This document shows, in pieces, positions 1 through 8,675 of a stretch of 64,000 bases of DNA (its first letter is position 1; the number at the start of each line of letters is the position of its first letter). Origin of the DNA: Erwinia typographi. Its GTDB lineage: Bacteria > Pseudomonadota > Gammaproteobacteria > Enterobacterales > Enterobacteriaceae. A model generated the notes under the pieces. The model saw only the letters and a list, made by a program, of their open reading frames with translations, was not told where the DNA came from and searched no databases. The stretch is from positions 1 to 64,000 of the forward strand of contig NZ_JRUQ01000039.1 of assembly GCF_000773975.1 (NCBI RefSeq). Reading direction: 5' to 3'. Made by a program: the position numbers and the translations under genes.

Positions 1-856
1 AGAATCGTGTACAGGGTCTTTCATGGGTATTATCGCAATTCGGAGGTCAGAGCCCTGGCCCGTACCTTGTTTAAATCAATATCGGGCTACGCGCAAGAGG
101 CCGTCAGCCCACCGTTTTCACCGTATCCCGTACGCCTGCACCAGCAGTCAGCGGGAGCGGGTGAGCAGCAAAAAGTCATCCATATAACGGGCATAAAACA
201 CCTCATCCGGGTCAAAAGAGCAGTAGTAACCCTCAATATGGCGTAACAGACTGCCACCAATGAGCGGGCTTAGCGCACATCCGCAAGGAATACCATTCTG
301 TGGTGTCCATATTTCGCCGCTGCACATATTGATTTATCAGGTGCTGATATGCCGGGGAGACCACATACCGGTTCACCAGGTTTATCATCTGAGCCTTCCG
401 AATATGCTGATAGTCGCCCCGGATATCCGTGCGGTGAACAAACCTGAACCTGCCGCTGTGCGTAACATCCGCAACCTGAGACAGGCTCATTCTGGCGTTC
501 CTTCCCCGCAAATGCATACAGGCATCATGTTGTGGAAGCAGAACCTGGATTTTAAGACTGACCCATTTCAGCAGCAGCGTATCCCGGGCTGAACATCGGG
601 TGCACACCTTTTCCCCTCTGCCCTGAATCAGCATCGGGGAGAGGCGGTAGTGGCCGGAGGTGACCAGATGAAAAAGGTCTTTGCCTTCCTGCTCCCAGCG
701 TCACCGCTGGTCCCACACATCAGCTCCGGCTGGTGCTCCTTTGCGCTGATGGCAAAGCCAGGCCCAGGCAGTCAGCCAGTCCGTATCCACGAGTGATACC
801 AGACTTCCTTCCCGGCAGCGCAGACGAATTACCTTTTTATACCGCCCCAACATGTA
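1..856 (-). pseudogene. decayed reverse transcriptase
   Basis: Read on the minus strand this is a reverse transcriptase that no longer forms one frame. An N-terminal stretch (VSLVDTDWLTAWAWL, about 840-705) hits an in-frame TGA at 701-703, probably from TGG. The same frame then resumes with RYRLSPM-like and LVLKWVSL-like motifs and RTDIRGDYQHI, the first catalytic-Asp region of RTs. A frameshift near 285-300 moves the next blocks, GCALSPLIGG and YARYMDDFLLL (YMDD box at 175-186), into another frame, where a second stop follows at once. The N-terminus abuts the fimbrial pilin gene and the C-terminus runs off the window. Family membership rests on these motifs; the RT subclass (group II-like, retron or other) cannot be decided. 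Non-functional with good confidence. Confidence 0.7.
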
Positions 857-1310
857 CGGTGAGGGTACCTGAGTAGCTACCAGCCGGCAGTTCCTTATCT
901 CCATTATTATTTTCAAGATGTAACGTCGTTTCCTGATCGCCAGTTCCCTTAACTGTGGTCATCATTTGGTGGTTGGTTTTATCGAATTTCGCTTTATCAT
1001 CATTAGCTATTGTGGCCTTGACCTGATACAGGTCATCACCTTTAGTCAGGCTGAAATGGTCATCCTCCCCGTTAGCCGAAGTTATGGTCACCTTTGCTTT
1101 GGTCGCATTCGTATGTGTTTTTATCAATACATCATGGTTCTTTTTAGTCTCATTCAGTGTCACAGAGTCGATAGGTTCCACTGAGAATATTGCCTGCACG
1201 GTAGCGTTGATTTGTACAGTCGCAGTATCTGCCGCCTGCGTAGCCAGCGGCAGTCCTGCCGCCGCCAGAACCAATGCACCCGCAATCTTCTTACTGATAA
1301 TGCTTTTCAT
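837..1310 (-). CDS. fimbrial major pilin, cysteine-free
   Basis: A 157-residue secreted protein with a clear signal peptide (MKSIISKKIAGALVLAAAG, cut after QAA about residue 26) and a small beta-rich body ending AGSYSGTLTVHVGAV, the alternating C-terminal strand expected of a donor-strand-exchange pilin. It contains no cysteine, unlike classical type 1 pilins, and in that resembles CFA/I-like or 987P-like subunits. It is the last gene of a minus-strand operon chaperone-usher-pilin, 57 bp after the usher. No separate tip adhesin gene follows: a dead reverse transcriptase starts right behind it, so either this subunit itself binds the receptor or a distal gene was lost. Role as the shaft subunit is inferred from position and fold features. 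Confidence 0.8.
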   Translation of the reverse strand: MKSIISKKIAGALVLAAAGLPLATQAADTATVQINATVQAIFSVEPIDSVTLNETKKNHDVLIKTHTNATKAKVTITSANGEDDHFSLTKGDDLYQVKATIANDDKAKFDKTNHQMMTTVKGTGDQETTLHLENNNGDKELPAGSYSGTLTVHVGAV

Positions 1311-1367
1311 TAATAGTACCTTCTCTTTTTACTGTTAATCATACTGATTTTGTTTAAATTATTATGT

Positions 1368-3956
1368 TTACTGGCAGGCTACTGTCGTTCTGAGCAGTCC
1401 GGTTGCCTGCCGGTTTTCACTGACACTCCAGGCCCCCTGGCACATCTGTGTTTCTTCGCTACCCCATTTAACCTTCAGGGTTCCGCTACGGGGGAGGCCG
1501 CTCAGGTAAACCTGTCCTTCCTCCCCCACAATTCCACTGCTCTCTCCCGCATTCACCATTGCGCCAAATGGCAAGGGTTTGCCGTTTCTCATCAGCGTCA
1601 TCAGTACCCGCAGGCCCGTTTTCGCCGCAAAATCAGCCCGGACTATCGCACCACGCGTCGGCACCACCCGCTTCACGGGTTCCGCCACTTCCGTATGCGC
1701 ATCCAGGTGCACGACATCCAGTGCCACACGGTTCTCTCTGAACTCTCCCGCCCAGGGCTGCACCGCATAACCCCGCCAGTCCGTTATCACCCCGGTACCA
1801 CCTTCCAGTGGCACGCCGGAGGTCCCCGGCACCGCGACCAGAACGCTGGTATTTCCCAGTGGCTGGCCTGCCGTCAGACCACCACTGTGCAGGATGAGGC
1901 CGCCAGCAGCGTCATAGCTCACCTGATGGTAATCCCGACCCTGACTGTAACCGGCAGACACATCACCGTAGCCCCCCCGGTATCCCAGCCGCACGCTGCC
2001 GGTGTTTCCGCTCTGGCGCGAGTAACCCTGCGAAACGTTCCAGCTCAGGTTGTTCAGCTCCAGCGCCGTTCCGCTCAGACCAGCCTGCTGAGATACATCA
2101 CCGTTGCTGTCCCGCCCCGCACTGAATGAGGCATAGGTGGACTGCCCCGTCCCGGAGAACAGGCGTTCCAGTGGAACGGACAGAGACAGATTTACCCCCC
2201 GGTCCGTTCGTCCGGCAGACGGGCTGTGGCTCTCGCTGTAGCTCAGGCTGTAGCTGACCGGTCCCAGTAAACTGCTGTACCCCGCCTGCAGCGATGTGTT
2301 TGTCCCACGCCCGTGCCAGTAGGTCTGCCGGCTTCCCGTCAGGTACAGGGAGCCCCTGTCGCCCGCTCGCTGGGAAACGTTTATATCCATCCGCTCACGT
2401 CGGTTGTCCTTCAGGTCATACCAGTCACTCACAGGCCGTGGAAGCAGCCGGCCGGACGCGTCACGCAACTGCTCTCCACGCCAGCCCCGCATCACTGGCC
2501 GATGACTTTCATCCAGGGTATAGAACCCCCGAGTCGAATAGCGGTAGCCCGCCAGCTGAAAGGTCGTGCCGGTGCTTTCAAATCCACGACTGTACAGGAA
2601 TCGTACAGACTGCCCCCGGTGACGACTGCCGTCTGCCAGCGTGCTGTCGGCATGCGTGACATCCGCCGATACTGCACCCCAGGAGCCCATATTCAGACCG
2701 GCGCCCAGTGCGGCGGCCTGATACTTACGGGTAAACTGCATCCCGCCGAAAGCTGTCATCCCGTGCGGCAGCCCCCATGCCAGAGTTCCCTGAAGTACCT
2801 CAGGATGGCCTCCGTCACGGTGCCCCACGTCATACAGTTGTCCGCCGCTGAGCGCATATTTCACGCGCCCCTCCCTGAGCAGATTAGGCACCGTGGCATA
2901 AGGCACGGTGAAGATACGTACGCCTCCATCTGCCTCTGTTACCGTCACCTCCAGGTCACCGCTGGAATACATCGGGTTAATGTCATCAATCTCAAATTCC
3001 CCCGGAGAGACGTTGGTCTCATACATCACATAGCCGTTCTGACGTATGCTGACCCGGGCATTGCTCATCGCGGTACCGCGAATGACCGGTGCGTAGCCCC
3101 GCTCCTGTTCAGGATACATACTGTCGTCAGTCCTCAGCTTCACGCCCCGGATGCCTGCAGAGTCAAAAATATCGCCTTCCGTGACGGTGTCTCCCATCGT
3201 CAGGGTGCTGCGCCAGGGGATAATGCCCCGCTCAAGCCAGGTTCGTCCGTGTCGCCACTGCTGGCTGTGGTATGACGAACTGCGGTAGTCACTCATCGTC
3301 CGTCCGTCACGTAAACGCCAGGGCCCGGCGTTAATTCCGCTGTTAAGGCGCAGATAGTGATTACTGCTGCTCCCGTAGCGCCCCCGACTGTCAGTGCCGC
3401 TGAACGACCAGTTCAGCAGGGCAGCCGGGATGCCGTTATCCCAGCGCTCCGGCGGAACCCAGTTACGCGGGCGTTTCTGTACCCATTTATGGGGAATACT
3501 GATATCCAGCCGCATTTGCTGAAAATCAAAAAGAACGGTCGCATCCGGTATCATGCTGACAGGCGAAACGGTCTCTCCGGTTTTATCTTCACGCGCCTGG
3601 TTGTCTCCGAAAGCCTCCGGTTTTACCCCTGCGGACATTAAATCCTCGCGGCTCAGGCAGGCCACCAGGCCCGTGTGGTCTTTAATGCCAGCCTTCTGTG
3701 CTTCGGTTTTGGCCGCAACGAAACGGACATCGCGGGTCTCAATCAGAACCCGATTGAGGTACACGCTGACCGGGTACGTACCGGGCATCTGCCCCCCACT
3801 CTCGAACTGAGAGAGGTCTACCGTTTCACCAGAACCGGACACCAGCTCAGGCGGGAACCAGAGCTCCTCTGCGTACACTCCCCGGCTGCAGAGCACTGCT
3901 GTAGCCAGTACGGTCAGCCGGAAAATCGCTAAATGTTTATGCCTCATCACGATCAT
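1368..3956 (-). CDS. fimbrial outer membrane usher
   Basis: An 862-residue usher (PapC/FimD family), the outer-membrane pore that recruits chaperone-subunit complexes and polymerises the fimbria. A signal peptide covers about residues 1-29. The N-terminal periplasmic domain follows, then a beta-barrel with a middle plug domain (region DDINPMYSSGDLEVTVTEADGG, typical of ushers, near residues 320-345) and a C-terminal domain near PTRGAIVRADFAAKTGLRVL. Length fits the family (800-900). The chaperone gene ends 7 bp upstream, so the two are co-transcribed. The start at 3956 has an AAAGG-like site; an ATG at 3947 is a close alternative. Confidence 0.93.
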   Translation of the reverse strand: MIVMRHKHLAIFRLTVLATAVLCSRGVYAEELWFPPELVSGSGETVDLSQFESGGQMPGTYPVSVYLNRVLIETRDVRFVAAKTEAQKAGIKDHTGLVACLSREDLMSAGVKPEAFGDNQAREDKTGETVSPVSMIPDATVLFDFQQMRLDISIPHKWVQKRPRNWVPPERWDNGIPAALLNWSFSGTDSRGRYGSSSNHYLRLNSGINAGPWRLRDGRTMSDYRSSSYHSQQWRHGRTWLERGIIPWRSTLTMGDTVTEGDIFDSAGIRGVKLRTDDSMYPEQERGYAPVIRGTAMSNARVSIRQNGYVMYETNVSPGEFEIDDINPMYSSGDLEVTVTEADGGVRIFTVPYATVPNLLREGRVKYALSGGQLYDVGHRDGGHPEVLQGTLAWGLPHGMTAFGGMQFTRKYQAAALGAGLNMGSWGAVSADVTHADSTLADGSRHRGQSVRFLYSRGFESTGTTFQLAGYRYSTRGFYTLDESHRPVMRGWRGEQLRDASGRLLPRPVSDWYDLKDNRRERMDINVSQRAGDRGSLYLTGSRQTYWHGRGTNTSLQAGYSSLLGPVSYSLSYSESHSPSAGRTDRGVNLSLSVPLERLFSGTGQSTYASFSAGRDSNGDVSQQAGLSGTALELNNLSWNVSQGYSRQSGNTGSVRLGYRGGYGDVSAGYSQGRDYHQVSYDAAGGLILHSGGLTAGQPLGNTSVLVAVPGTSGVPLEGGTGVITDWRGYAVQPWAGEFRENRVALDVVHLDAHTEVAEPVKRVVPTRGAIVRADFAAKTGLRVLMTLMRNGKPLPFGAMVNAGESSGIVGEEGQVYLSGLPRSGTLKVKWGSEETQMCQGAWSVSENRQATGLLRTTVACQ

Positions 3957-3962
3957 TGCCTT

Positions 3963-4661
3963 TTAGCGAATGCGACTCTGTCCCTTGTCCAGACCACCGT
4001 AATCGTTAATGGACTGCCAGGTGACAGTATTCCCACTGCCGGTCGGCAGACTTATGGTTCCGGTTCCCTGTGGAGGTACCATCACATCCGTAAGAGCCTG
4101 AGAGCCCACTTTCATACCGCTCAGAGTCAGGTAATAGGGGGTTGGATTGCGGATGACCAGTTGCTCTCCTTTTCGGGTAAACGCCAGGTTATCTGCCGCA
4201 TTTTGCCGGGCCGGTTTCAGCCCCGGCGGGCGGACAAATAGTTTTATCTGCATGACCGTCGCCACCACCAGGCTGGCCGGGCTGCCCTCAGCAGCCTTTT
4301 TGTTGACCGAAGGAATAGCCTTGACGTTGAAGTAATACAGCGTCTCCCGGTCCCGTGCGTGCGGAGCCCCGCCGGATATAATGCGCAGCACGTTTTCATT
4401 GCCCGGTGCGCTCGTATAGAGCGGCGGGGTAACAATAAAGTCGCTGGTTTTTGTTCCGTCGGCCTTTTCCACCCAGGACTGAATAAGATAGGTCGATGCA
4501 TCGCTTTGATTAGCGACGGAGATGGTTGTCTGTGCTGCATCTGCCGGATACACCACGCGGGTGCCACCAAGAGATATTCCGCCTGCTGAAACAGAAGCGG
4601 ACAGCAGACTGAATGCGCACAGCAGGCCGCACCCAAAAAGCTTCAAAGATATATATTTCAT
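3963..4661 (-). CDS. periplasmic fimbrial chaperone
   Basis: A 232-residue PapD-like chaperone, first gene of the fimbrial operon. It has a signal peptide (about 1-26) and two immunoglobulin-like domains. The G1/F1 signature RETLYYFNVKAIPS is near residues 105-118 and the short F1-G1 spacing points to the FGS subclass. Its job is to cap pilin subunits in the periplasm by donor-strand complementation and deliver them to the usher encoded next. The mature part has no disulfide pair. The Shine-Dalgarno sequence is weak, and upstream DNA is strongly AT-rich compared with the genes. Confidence 0.93.
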   Translation of the reverse strand: MKYISLKLFGCGLLCAFSLLSASVSAGGISLGGTRVVYPADAAQTTISVANQSDASTYLIQSWVEKADGTKTSDFIVTPPLYTSAPGNENVLRIISGGAPHARDRETLYYFNVKAIPSVNKKAAEGSPASLVVATVMQIKLFVRPPGLKPARQNAADNLAFTRKGEQLVIRNPTPYYLTLSGMKVGSQALTDVMVPPQGTGTISLPTGSGNTVTWQSINDYGGLDKGQSRIR

Positions 4662-4786
4662 TTTTTCACTTTATATAAAATGCTAATCAATGAGGGGGAG
4701 CCTGAAAAACATCCACCTGTGATAATTAAGGGCAGCCATAAAGAATGCACAGGCGCAACAGAGAAAACACCATGCCTGATTTTTTT

Positions 4787-5098
4787 TCAAGGGAGGGTAT
4801 CGATACTGCTTACCCGGTATATAATTTCGTTATCGATATCACGAACCAGTCTCTTTAAATCATTAAAATAGTCACTTTCATTATCATGTATATTCAGGCA
4901 CTCTTTTGTTTTCTCACGAATATAAGTCAAATCGCTTATCTCCGGTGGAGTTGCGCAGATCAGTTGCAAAAACTGCAGCATCGCACCGCATTCAATAAAC
5001 CCGTAAGGACGTACCCGCTCAAGAATGACATGACGACTTATACCGCAGTATGTTTTTTTCCTCTCATCTTTTCTGAATTTATAATTTCCGCAAGACAT
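4787..5098 (-). CDS. hypothetical protein upstream of fimbrial operon
   Basis: A 103-residue protein I do not recognise. It starts MSCGNYKFRKDERKK and is rich in charged residues, with the segments CGAMLQFLQLICATPP and YFNDLKRLVRDIDNEI that look helical. It lies about 125 bp upstream of the chaperone on the same strand in AT-rich DNA, where fimbrial operons often carry a small transcriptional regulator; that role is only inferred from position and no helix-turn-helix of the PapB or PapI type is visible. Real-gene status is likely but not certain. Confidence 0.45.
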   Translation of the reverse strand: MSCGNYKFRKDERKKTYCGISRHVILERVRPYGFIECGAMLQFLQLICATPPEISDLTYIREKTKECLNIHDNESDYFNDLKRLVRDIDNEIIYRVSSIDTLP

Positions 5099-5457
5099 AA
5101 TTAATCATAACGCTAAGTATTAAAAAGAATGCTGTCATTTCAGCCGCTCGTACATGGTATGCAGTGAATTATCCATACATAAAGTTAACCGTCAACACAA
5201 CCATAATCCTGAATATTTCGATATTTGGTTATTTATTAAAAATAAATTCACCCATACTCATTTCATTCAGATTACACAACGTGTTGTTGTCATTGGTGTT
5301 ATTGGCAAGGAGGGGGTAAACTATGATGAATGTTATTCTGACTAGTCAGAAAACCATTGTGAGATGAACAACAGGAAGATGTTTAACAATGGTTTAGGAA
5401 GACCGAAATGTCCCAATAAAATACCCATTTAATAATAACATAAAAATAACATTTAAC
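5099..5457. other. AT-rich non-coding stretch
   Basis: About 360 bp of clearly AT-rich DNA between the small hypothetical gene and an ABC-ATPase remnant. I see no credible gene. It holds the palindromes listed separately at 5336-5395 and is the likely promoter region for the leftward fimbrial genes. Confidence 0.5.
5336..5395. repeat. 16-bp palindrome and 10-bp inverted repeat
   Basis: TTCTGACTAGTCAGAA at 5336-5351 is a perfect 16-bp palindrome. It runs directly into AAACCATTGT (5351-5360), which is repeated inverted as ACAATGGTTT (5386-5395) with a 25-bp spacer. This could be an operator for a fimbrial regulator or a remnant end of a mobile element. There is no further evidence for either. 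Confidence 0.5.
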
Positions 5458-5586
5458 TGGCGTTACTGGGTGGGGCGGGCTGAAGCAAAGGAGCGCGCCG
5501 AGTATTTTCTGCAAAAAGTTGGGCTGAGCGCGTTTCGCAATGCTTATCCCAACACCTTATCCGGCGGAATATGGATATGCCGTTGA
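5458..5586 (+). pseudogene. ABC transporter ATPase remnant
   Basis: A 42-codon stretch reading RAEAKERAEYFLQKVGL...NTLSGG, the helical domain and signature motif of an ABC ATPase of the nitrate/taurine/polar amino acid type, then a stop shortly after LSGG. No Walker A lies upstream and no Walker B downstream, so this is a fragment. The DNA that follows up to about 5750 is open in one frame (60 codons) but I recognise nothing in it. The fragment marks a recombination scar between the fimbrial segment and the TetR block. Confidence 0.55.
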
Positions 5587-5742
5587 CGACAGCCGCGCTG
5601 GGTATCGGCGATAATATCGTTTTGCTGGAACACATTGCCGCAGGCGTAAAAATCAAGCCTGAGGCCAGTGAAAATCTGCCCTTTGCCGTGGATACTATCA
5701 GCCTGACGGCGGCGCTGAATGCCACGCTGACGGTAAACCCGG

Positions 5743-6405
5743 TTACGGGGTAGCTGGCCGGATCAGTGAATTCAATGCATTACCCATACTGTCAATGTAT
5801 GCGCAAAACATATCTGCCATGGCATCAGCCCAGGCGGTTATTTCCTGCTGGGTACGTGGGCTCTCCGAAAAAGCATGGCCGACCGCGCCAAGCGTGGTAA
5901 TAATCAACTCGCTTGCCTGAGCCAGGACCTCATCTGGCGCATCAGGTAACACTTCCCGCATAAATGCCTGATATATCTCGTCACCTTCAGATTTTGCTGC
6001 CTGAGCCTCCGGCGCGTCGCGGTAGAGCGGCGCGGCATCGTTAAGCGCCACTCTCATCGCAGACTCATCGCATTCAGACTGAATAAACGCCTGTACCAGT
6101 CTCCGCAGCCTTGCCTGCGGTGGCTTGCCGTCATCTTCGAGAATCTGGCGTAGCATTGCGGTGGTTTGTTGCCACTCATCGTATTGCAGACGGAACAGAA
6201 TGGCCGCTTTGTTCGGGAAATATTGGTAAAGCGAACCAATGCTGATCCCCGCCTTTTCTGCTACCCGGGCGGTAGTGAAACGCTGTGCCCCCTCCGTTGC
6301 CAAAACCTGAGTAGCCGCCTGCAAAATGGCGGCGACAAGTTCTGTTGAACGCGCCTGTTTAGGTAGCTTTCTTGAGGATATCCGTGGGCTCTGGCGATAT
6401 GTCAT
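5743..6405 (-). CDS. TetR-family transcriptional regulator
   Basis: A 220-residue TetR/AcrR-type repressor. The N-terminal helix-turn-helix is typical: FTTARVAEKAGISIGSLYQYFPNKAAIL at about residues 43-70. The remainder is an all-helical ligand-binding and dimerisation domain. It is divergent from an O-methyltransferase gene 121 bp away, and the gap holds two related operator-like palindromes, so it probably represses both its own gene and the methyltransferase/MFS pair. The inducing ligand is unknown; the pairing with a drug-efflux-like MFS suggests a toxic small molecule. The start at 6405 has AGGAAG upstream. Confidence 0.9.
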   Translation of the reverse strand: MTYRQSPRISSRKLPKQARSTELVAAILQAATQVLATEGAQRFTTARVAEKAGISIGSLYQYFPNKAAILFRLQYDEWQQTTAMLRQILEDDGKPPQARLRRLVQAFIQSECDESAMRVALNDAAPLYRDAPEAQAAKSEGDEIYQAFMREVLPDAPDEVLAQASELIITTLGAVGHAFSESPRTQQEITAWADAMADMFCAYIDSMGNALNSLIRPATP

Positions 6406-6443
6406 GGCGTTGCTTCCTCAGTGAAATGAATGCGAATAGCGAA

Positions 6444-6488
6444 AACGACTAATTCATCGCATTATATCAATGTGACGAATTAGTCACA
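6444..6488. promoter_or_regulatory. paired TetR operators
   Basis: TGTGACGAATTAGTCACA at 6471-6488 is an interrupted palindrome (TGTGAC, 6-bp centre, GTCACA). A second degenerate copy lies at about 6444-6461, centred on GACTAATTC (6447-6455), which is the reverse complement of GAATTAGTC in the first copy. The two sites are 27 bp apart centre to centre, between the divergent TetR and methyltransferase starts, as expected for an autoregulated TetR repressor. Confidence 0.65.
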
Positions 6489-6526
6489 TTAGTTTTTAGA
6501 CTTATTACACTTATGGAGTGCTATCG

Positions 6527-7186
6527 ATGACTGCAACACTGACTTCTCCGGCTTTAGCGACGCTGCTGGATCGCTTGTTTAAACAGGCGGAAAAAGCCTC
6601 CAGCCCGGCATTAGCCAGTATGCCGCGTGCCGAACGTGAACGCCTGATGAGCAGTAAAACCGAGTATCTGGATTTTTACGGTTACCTGAAAGACCTCTGG
6701 TTACCCGTTTCACGCGAGACCGGTGTCTTATTGTATATGCTGGCGCGGAGCACGCAGGCACAAAATATCGTCGAGTTCGGCACCTCGTTCGGTATTTCAA
6801 CGCTGCATCTCGCTGCGGCACTACGTGATAACGGCGGAGGGCGATTGATCGGCAGTGAGTTCGAACCCGCAAAGGTGCTCCAGGCGAATGCACATCTGAA
6901 AGAAGCCGGATTAGACGATCTGGTCGAAATCCGGGAAGGGGATGCTTTACAGACGCTGGCGAGAGATCTCCCGGAAACGGTCGATCTGCTGCTGCTTGAT
7001 GGGGCCAAATCAATCTATATCGATGTGCTGGCAAAGGTGGAAAGCCATCTGCGCCCCGGCGCGTTGGTGATCGCCGACAACGCAGATTTCAGCCCAGATT
7101 ATCTGGACTATATCCGTTCTCCGAAGAATGGCTATCTGTCGGTGCCCTTTGCGGGTGATGTTGAACTATCGATTCGCCTGCGGTGA
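6527..7186 (+). CDS. SAM-dependent O-methyltransferase
   Basis: A 219-residue class I methyltransferase of the O-methyltransferase family (catechol/caffeoyl-CoA type fold). The SAM-binding motif VEFGTSFGISTLHLAAAL is at about residues 82-99, followed by the acidic SAM-ribose region LIGSEFEPAKV and the motif DLLLLDGAKSIY. The ATG at 6527 is preferred over a GTG at 6518 because GGAG lies 9 bp before it. The substrate is unknown. Control by the divergent TetR is inferred from the shared operator region, and the downstream MFS exporter may belong to the same detoxification unit. Confidence 0.85.
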   Translation: MTATLTSPALATLLDRLFKQAEKASSPALASMPRAERERLMSSKTEYLDFYGYLKDLWLPVSRETGVLLYMLARSTQAQNIVEFGTSFGISTLHLAAALRDNGGGRLIGSEFEPAKVLQANAHLKEAGLDDLVEIREGDALQTLARDLPETVDLLLLDGAKSIYIDVLAKVESHLRPGALVIADNADFSPDYLDYIRSPKNGYLSVPFAGDVELSIRLR

Positions 7187-7289
7187 GTTTTTAAGGGTTG
7201 CTGACAACGTGGCGGTTGCAGGCGACTTTCAGGGACAGTAATGAAGAGGTGAGAGCCTGCATCACTGGTTATAAAAATATATTTATTTG

Positions 7290-8504
7290 ATGATATCTAT
7301 GACTGAAAAACAAAATCACTCTTCCCCGACGATGGCTGACATCGCGCCGCCTGTAAAAAGCGTTTTCCTTACGCTGCTGCCGCTGGTGCTGTCCGTATTT
7401 ATCGGGTTTCTTATTATTGGGATGCAATTACCGGTATTACCGATACATCTGCACGTCACGCTGGGAATGAGCCCGCTGGTTGTCGGGGTAGTTATTGGCG
7501 CCCAGTTTGTGGCGGCATTACTTTCCCGCTCGTGGGCCGGGAATTTTGCCGATATTAACGGGCCAAAGCGCGCCATGGTTATTGGTCTGCTTATCGTTAC
7601 AGTATCGGGCATAATATTCTTAATCTCGCTGATGTTTATTTCCCTGGCGGTGGTCTCTGTCTGGATCCTGCTGGCAGGTCGTATTGTGCTGGCTCTGGGG
7701 GAAAGCCTTATTGTCACTGGCGCTATGGGCTGGGGGATTGGGCTGGTAGGAACGCGTAACGCTGGAAAGGTGATGTCCTGGAATGGCATAGCCATGTATG
7801 GCGCTTATGCGCTGGGAGCCCCCTTAGGCGTGGCTGCCAGTACGCAGGGCGGTTTTTTCGGTATCGCTCTCTCAGCGACTCTTATTCCATTTATCGCTCT
7901 GGCCATTATTGCCAAAGTTACCGGGGTCGCCCCTGTTGCTGCTGAGCGGACGCCGTTCTACAAAGTGCTTAATGCGGTGTGGAAGCCGGGGATGGGGCTG
8001 GCGCTTTGCAGCGTGGGCTTCGGCGTGATTGAAGCGTTTATTGCCTTGCTGTTCACCGCGCGGCAGTGGGGCGATGCGTCTCTGGCGTTCACTACTTTTG
8101 GTCTGGCCTTTATCGGCGCCCGTATTTTCTTTGGTCATCTGCCGGATAAACTCGGTGGGGCACGCGTCGCGTTAGTCTGCGTAATTATTGAGGCGCTGGG
8201 ACAGGTGCTGATCTGGCAGGCCGACACGGCAAATGTGGCGCTGCTGGGCGCGGCGCTCACGGGCTTTGGTTATTCGCTGGCGTTTCCCGGATTCGGCGTT
8301 GAAGCGGTGCGCCGCGCGCCCCCGCAAACCCGCAGTCTGGCAATGGGCGCTTATGTCGCTTTCCTCGATCTTTCTTTGGGAATAACCAGTCCGCTGGCCG
8401 GGGTGCTGGCGGGAGAATGGGGGATCGGTTCTGTGTATCTGGCGAGCGCCGTCGCCGTTGCGCTGTCTGTTTTCATGGCTGTGATTCTGTTGCGGGGGCG
8501 CTAA
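7290..8504 (+). CDS. MFS transporter, YhhS/AraJ-like efflux type
   Basis: A roughly 404-residue inner-membrane carrier with twelve predicted helices and the MFS motif A region NFADINGPKRAMVIG after helix 2. It resembles arabinose-efflux or multidrug-type MFS proteins such as YhhS. It lies about 100 bp behind the O-methyltransferase, on the same strand, and may export the methylated or original compound sensed by TetR. The start is uncertain: ATG 7290 and ATG 7299 are both in frame and neither has a strong Shine-Dalgarno sequence. Confidence 0.85.
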   Translation: MISMTEKQNHSSPTMADIAPPVKSVFLTLLPLVLSVFIGFLIIGMQLPVLPIHLHVTLGMSPLVVGVVIGAQFVAALLSRSWAGNFADINGPKRAMVIGLLIVTVSGIIFLISLMFISLAVVSVWILLAGRIVLALGESLIVTGAMGWGIGLVGTRNAGKVMSWNGIAMYGAYALGAPLGVAASTQGGFFGIALSATLIPFIALAIIAKVTGVAPVAAERTPFYKVLNAVWKPGMGLALCSVGFGVIEAFIALLFTARQWGDASLAFTTFGLAFIGARIFFGHLPDKLGGARVALVCVIIEALGQVLIWQADTANVALLGAALTGFGYSLAFPGFGVEAVRRAPPQTRSLAMGAYVAFLDLSLGITSPLAGVLAGEWGIGSVYLASAVAVALSVFMAVILLRGR

Positions 8505-8577
8505 ACCGCGAATCAGTCTCAACTTCAGTTGGCGAACTGTCGGATATGGAATCGCACCTTGATCAAAGGCCTTGATT

Positions 8578-8655
8578 GAGGCAGTTCATAAGAACTGCCT
8601 CACGGTGCAAATTAACTGAGCTTTACTGCGTATCGGTGCCCGGTTTTCCGGGCAC
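8578..8655. terminator. two hairpins between convergent genes
   Basis: GAGGCAGTTC and GAACTGCCTC form a perfect 10-bp stem with a 4-nt loop at 8578-8601. GTGCCCGG-TTTT-CCGGGCAC forms a second perfect stem at 8636-8655. They lie between the convergent MFS and csqR genes. Neither has a convincing run of T after it, so they may be terminators of weak type or RNA-stabilising hairpins. Confidence 0.5.
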
Positions 8656-8675
8656 AGGTAATAATGTTGACCCGA

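Noticed and set aside
5571..5753. 60-codon open frame between the ABC-ATPase remnant and TetR
   Set aside because: Looks like former coding sequence but no family could be recognised and its end overlaps the TetR gene. Mentioned only under the remnant.
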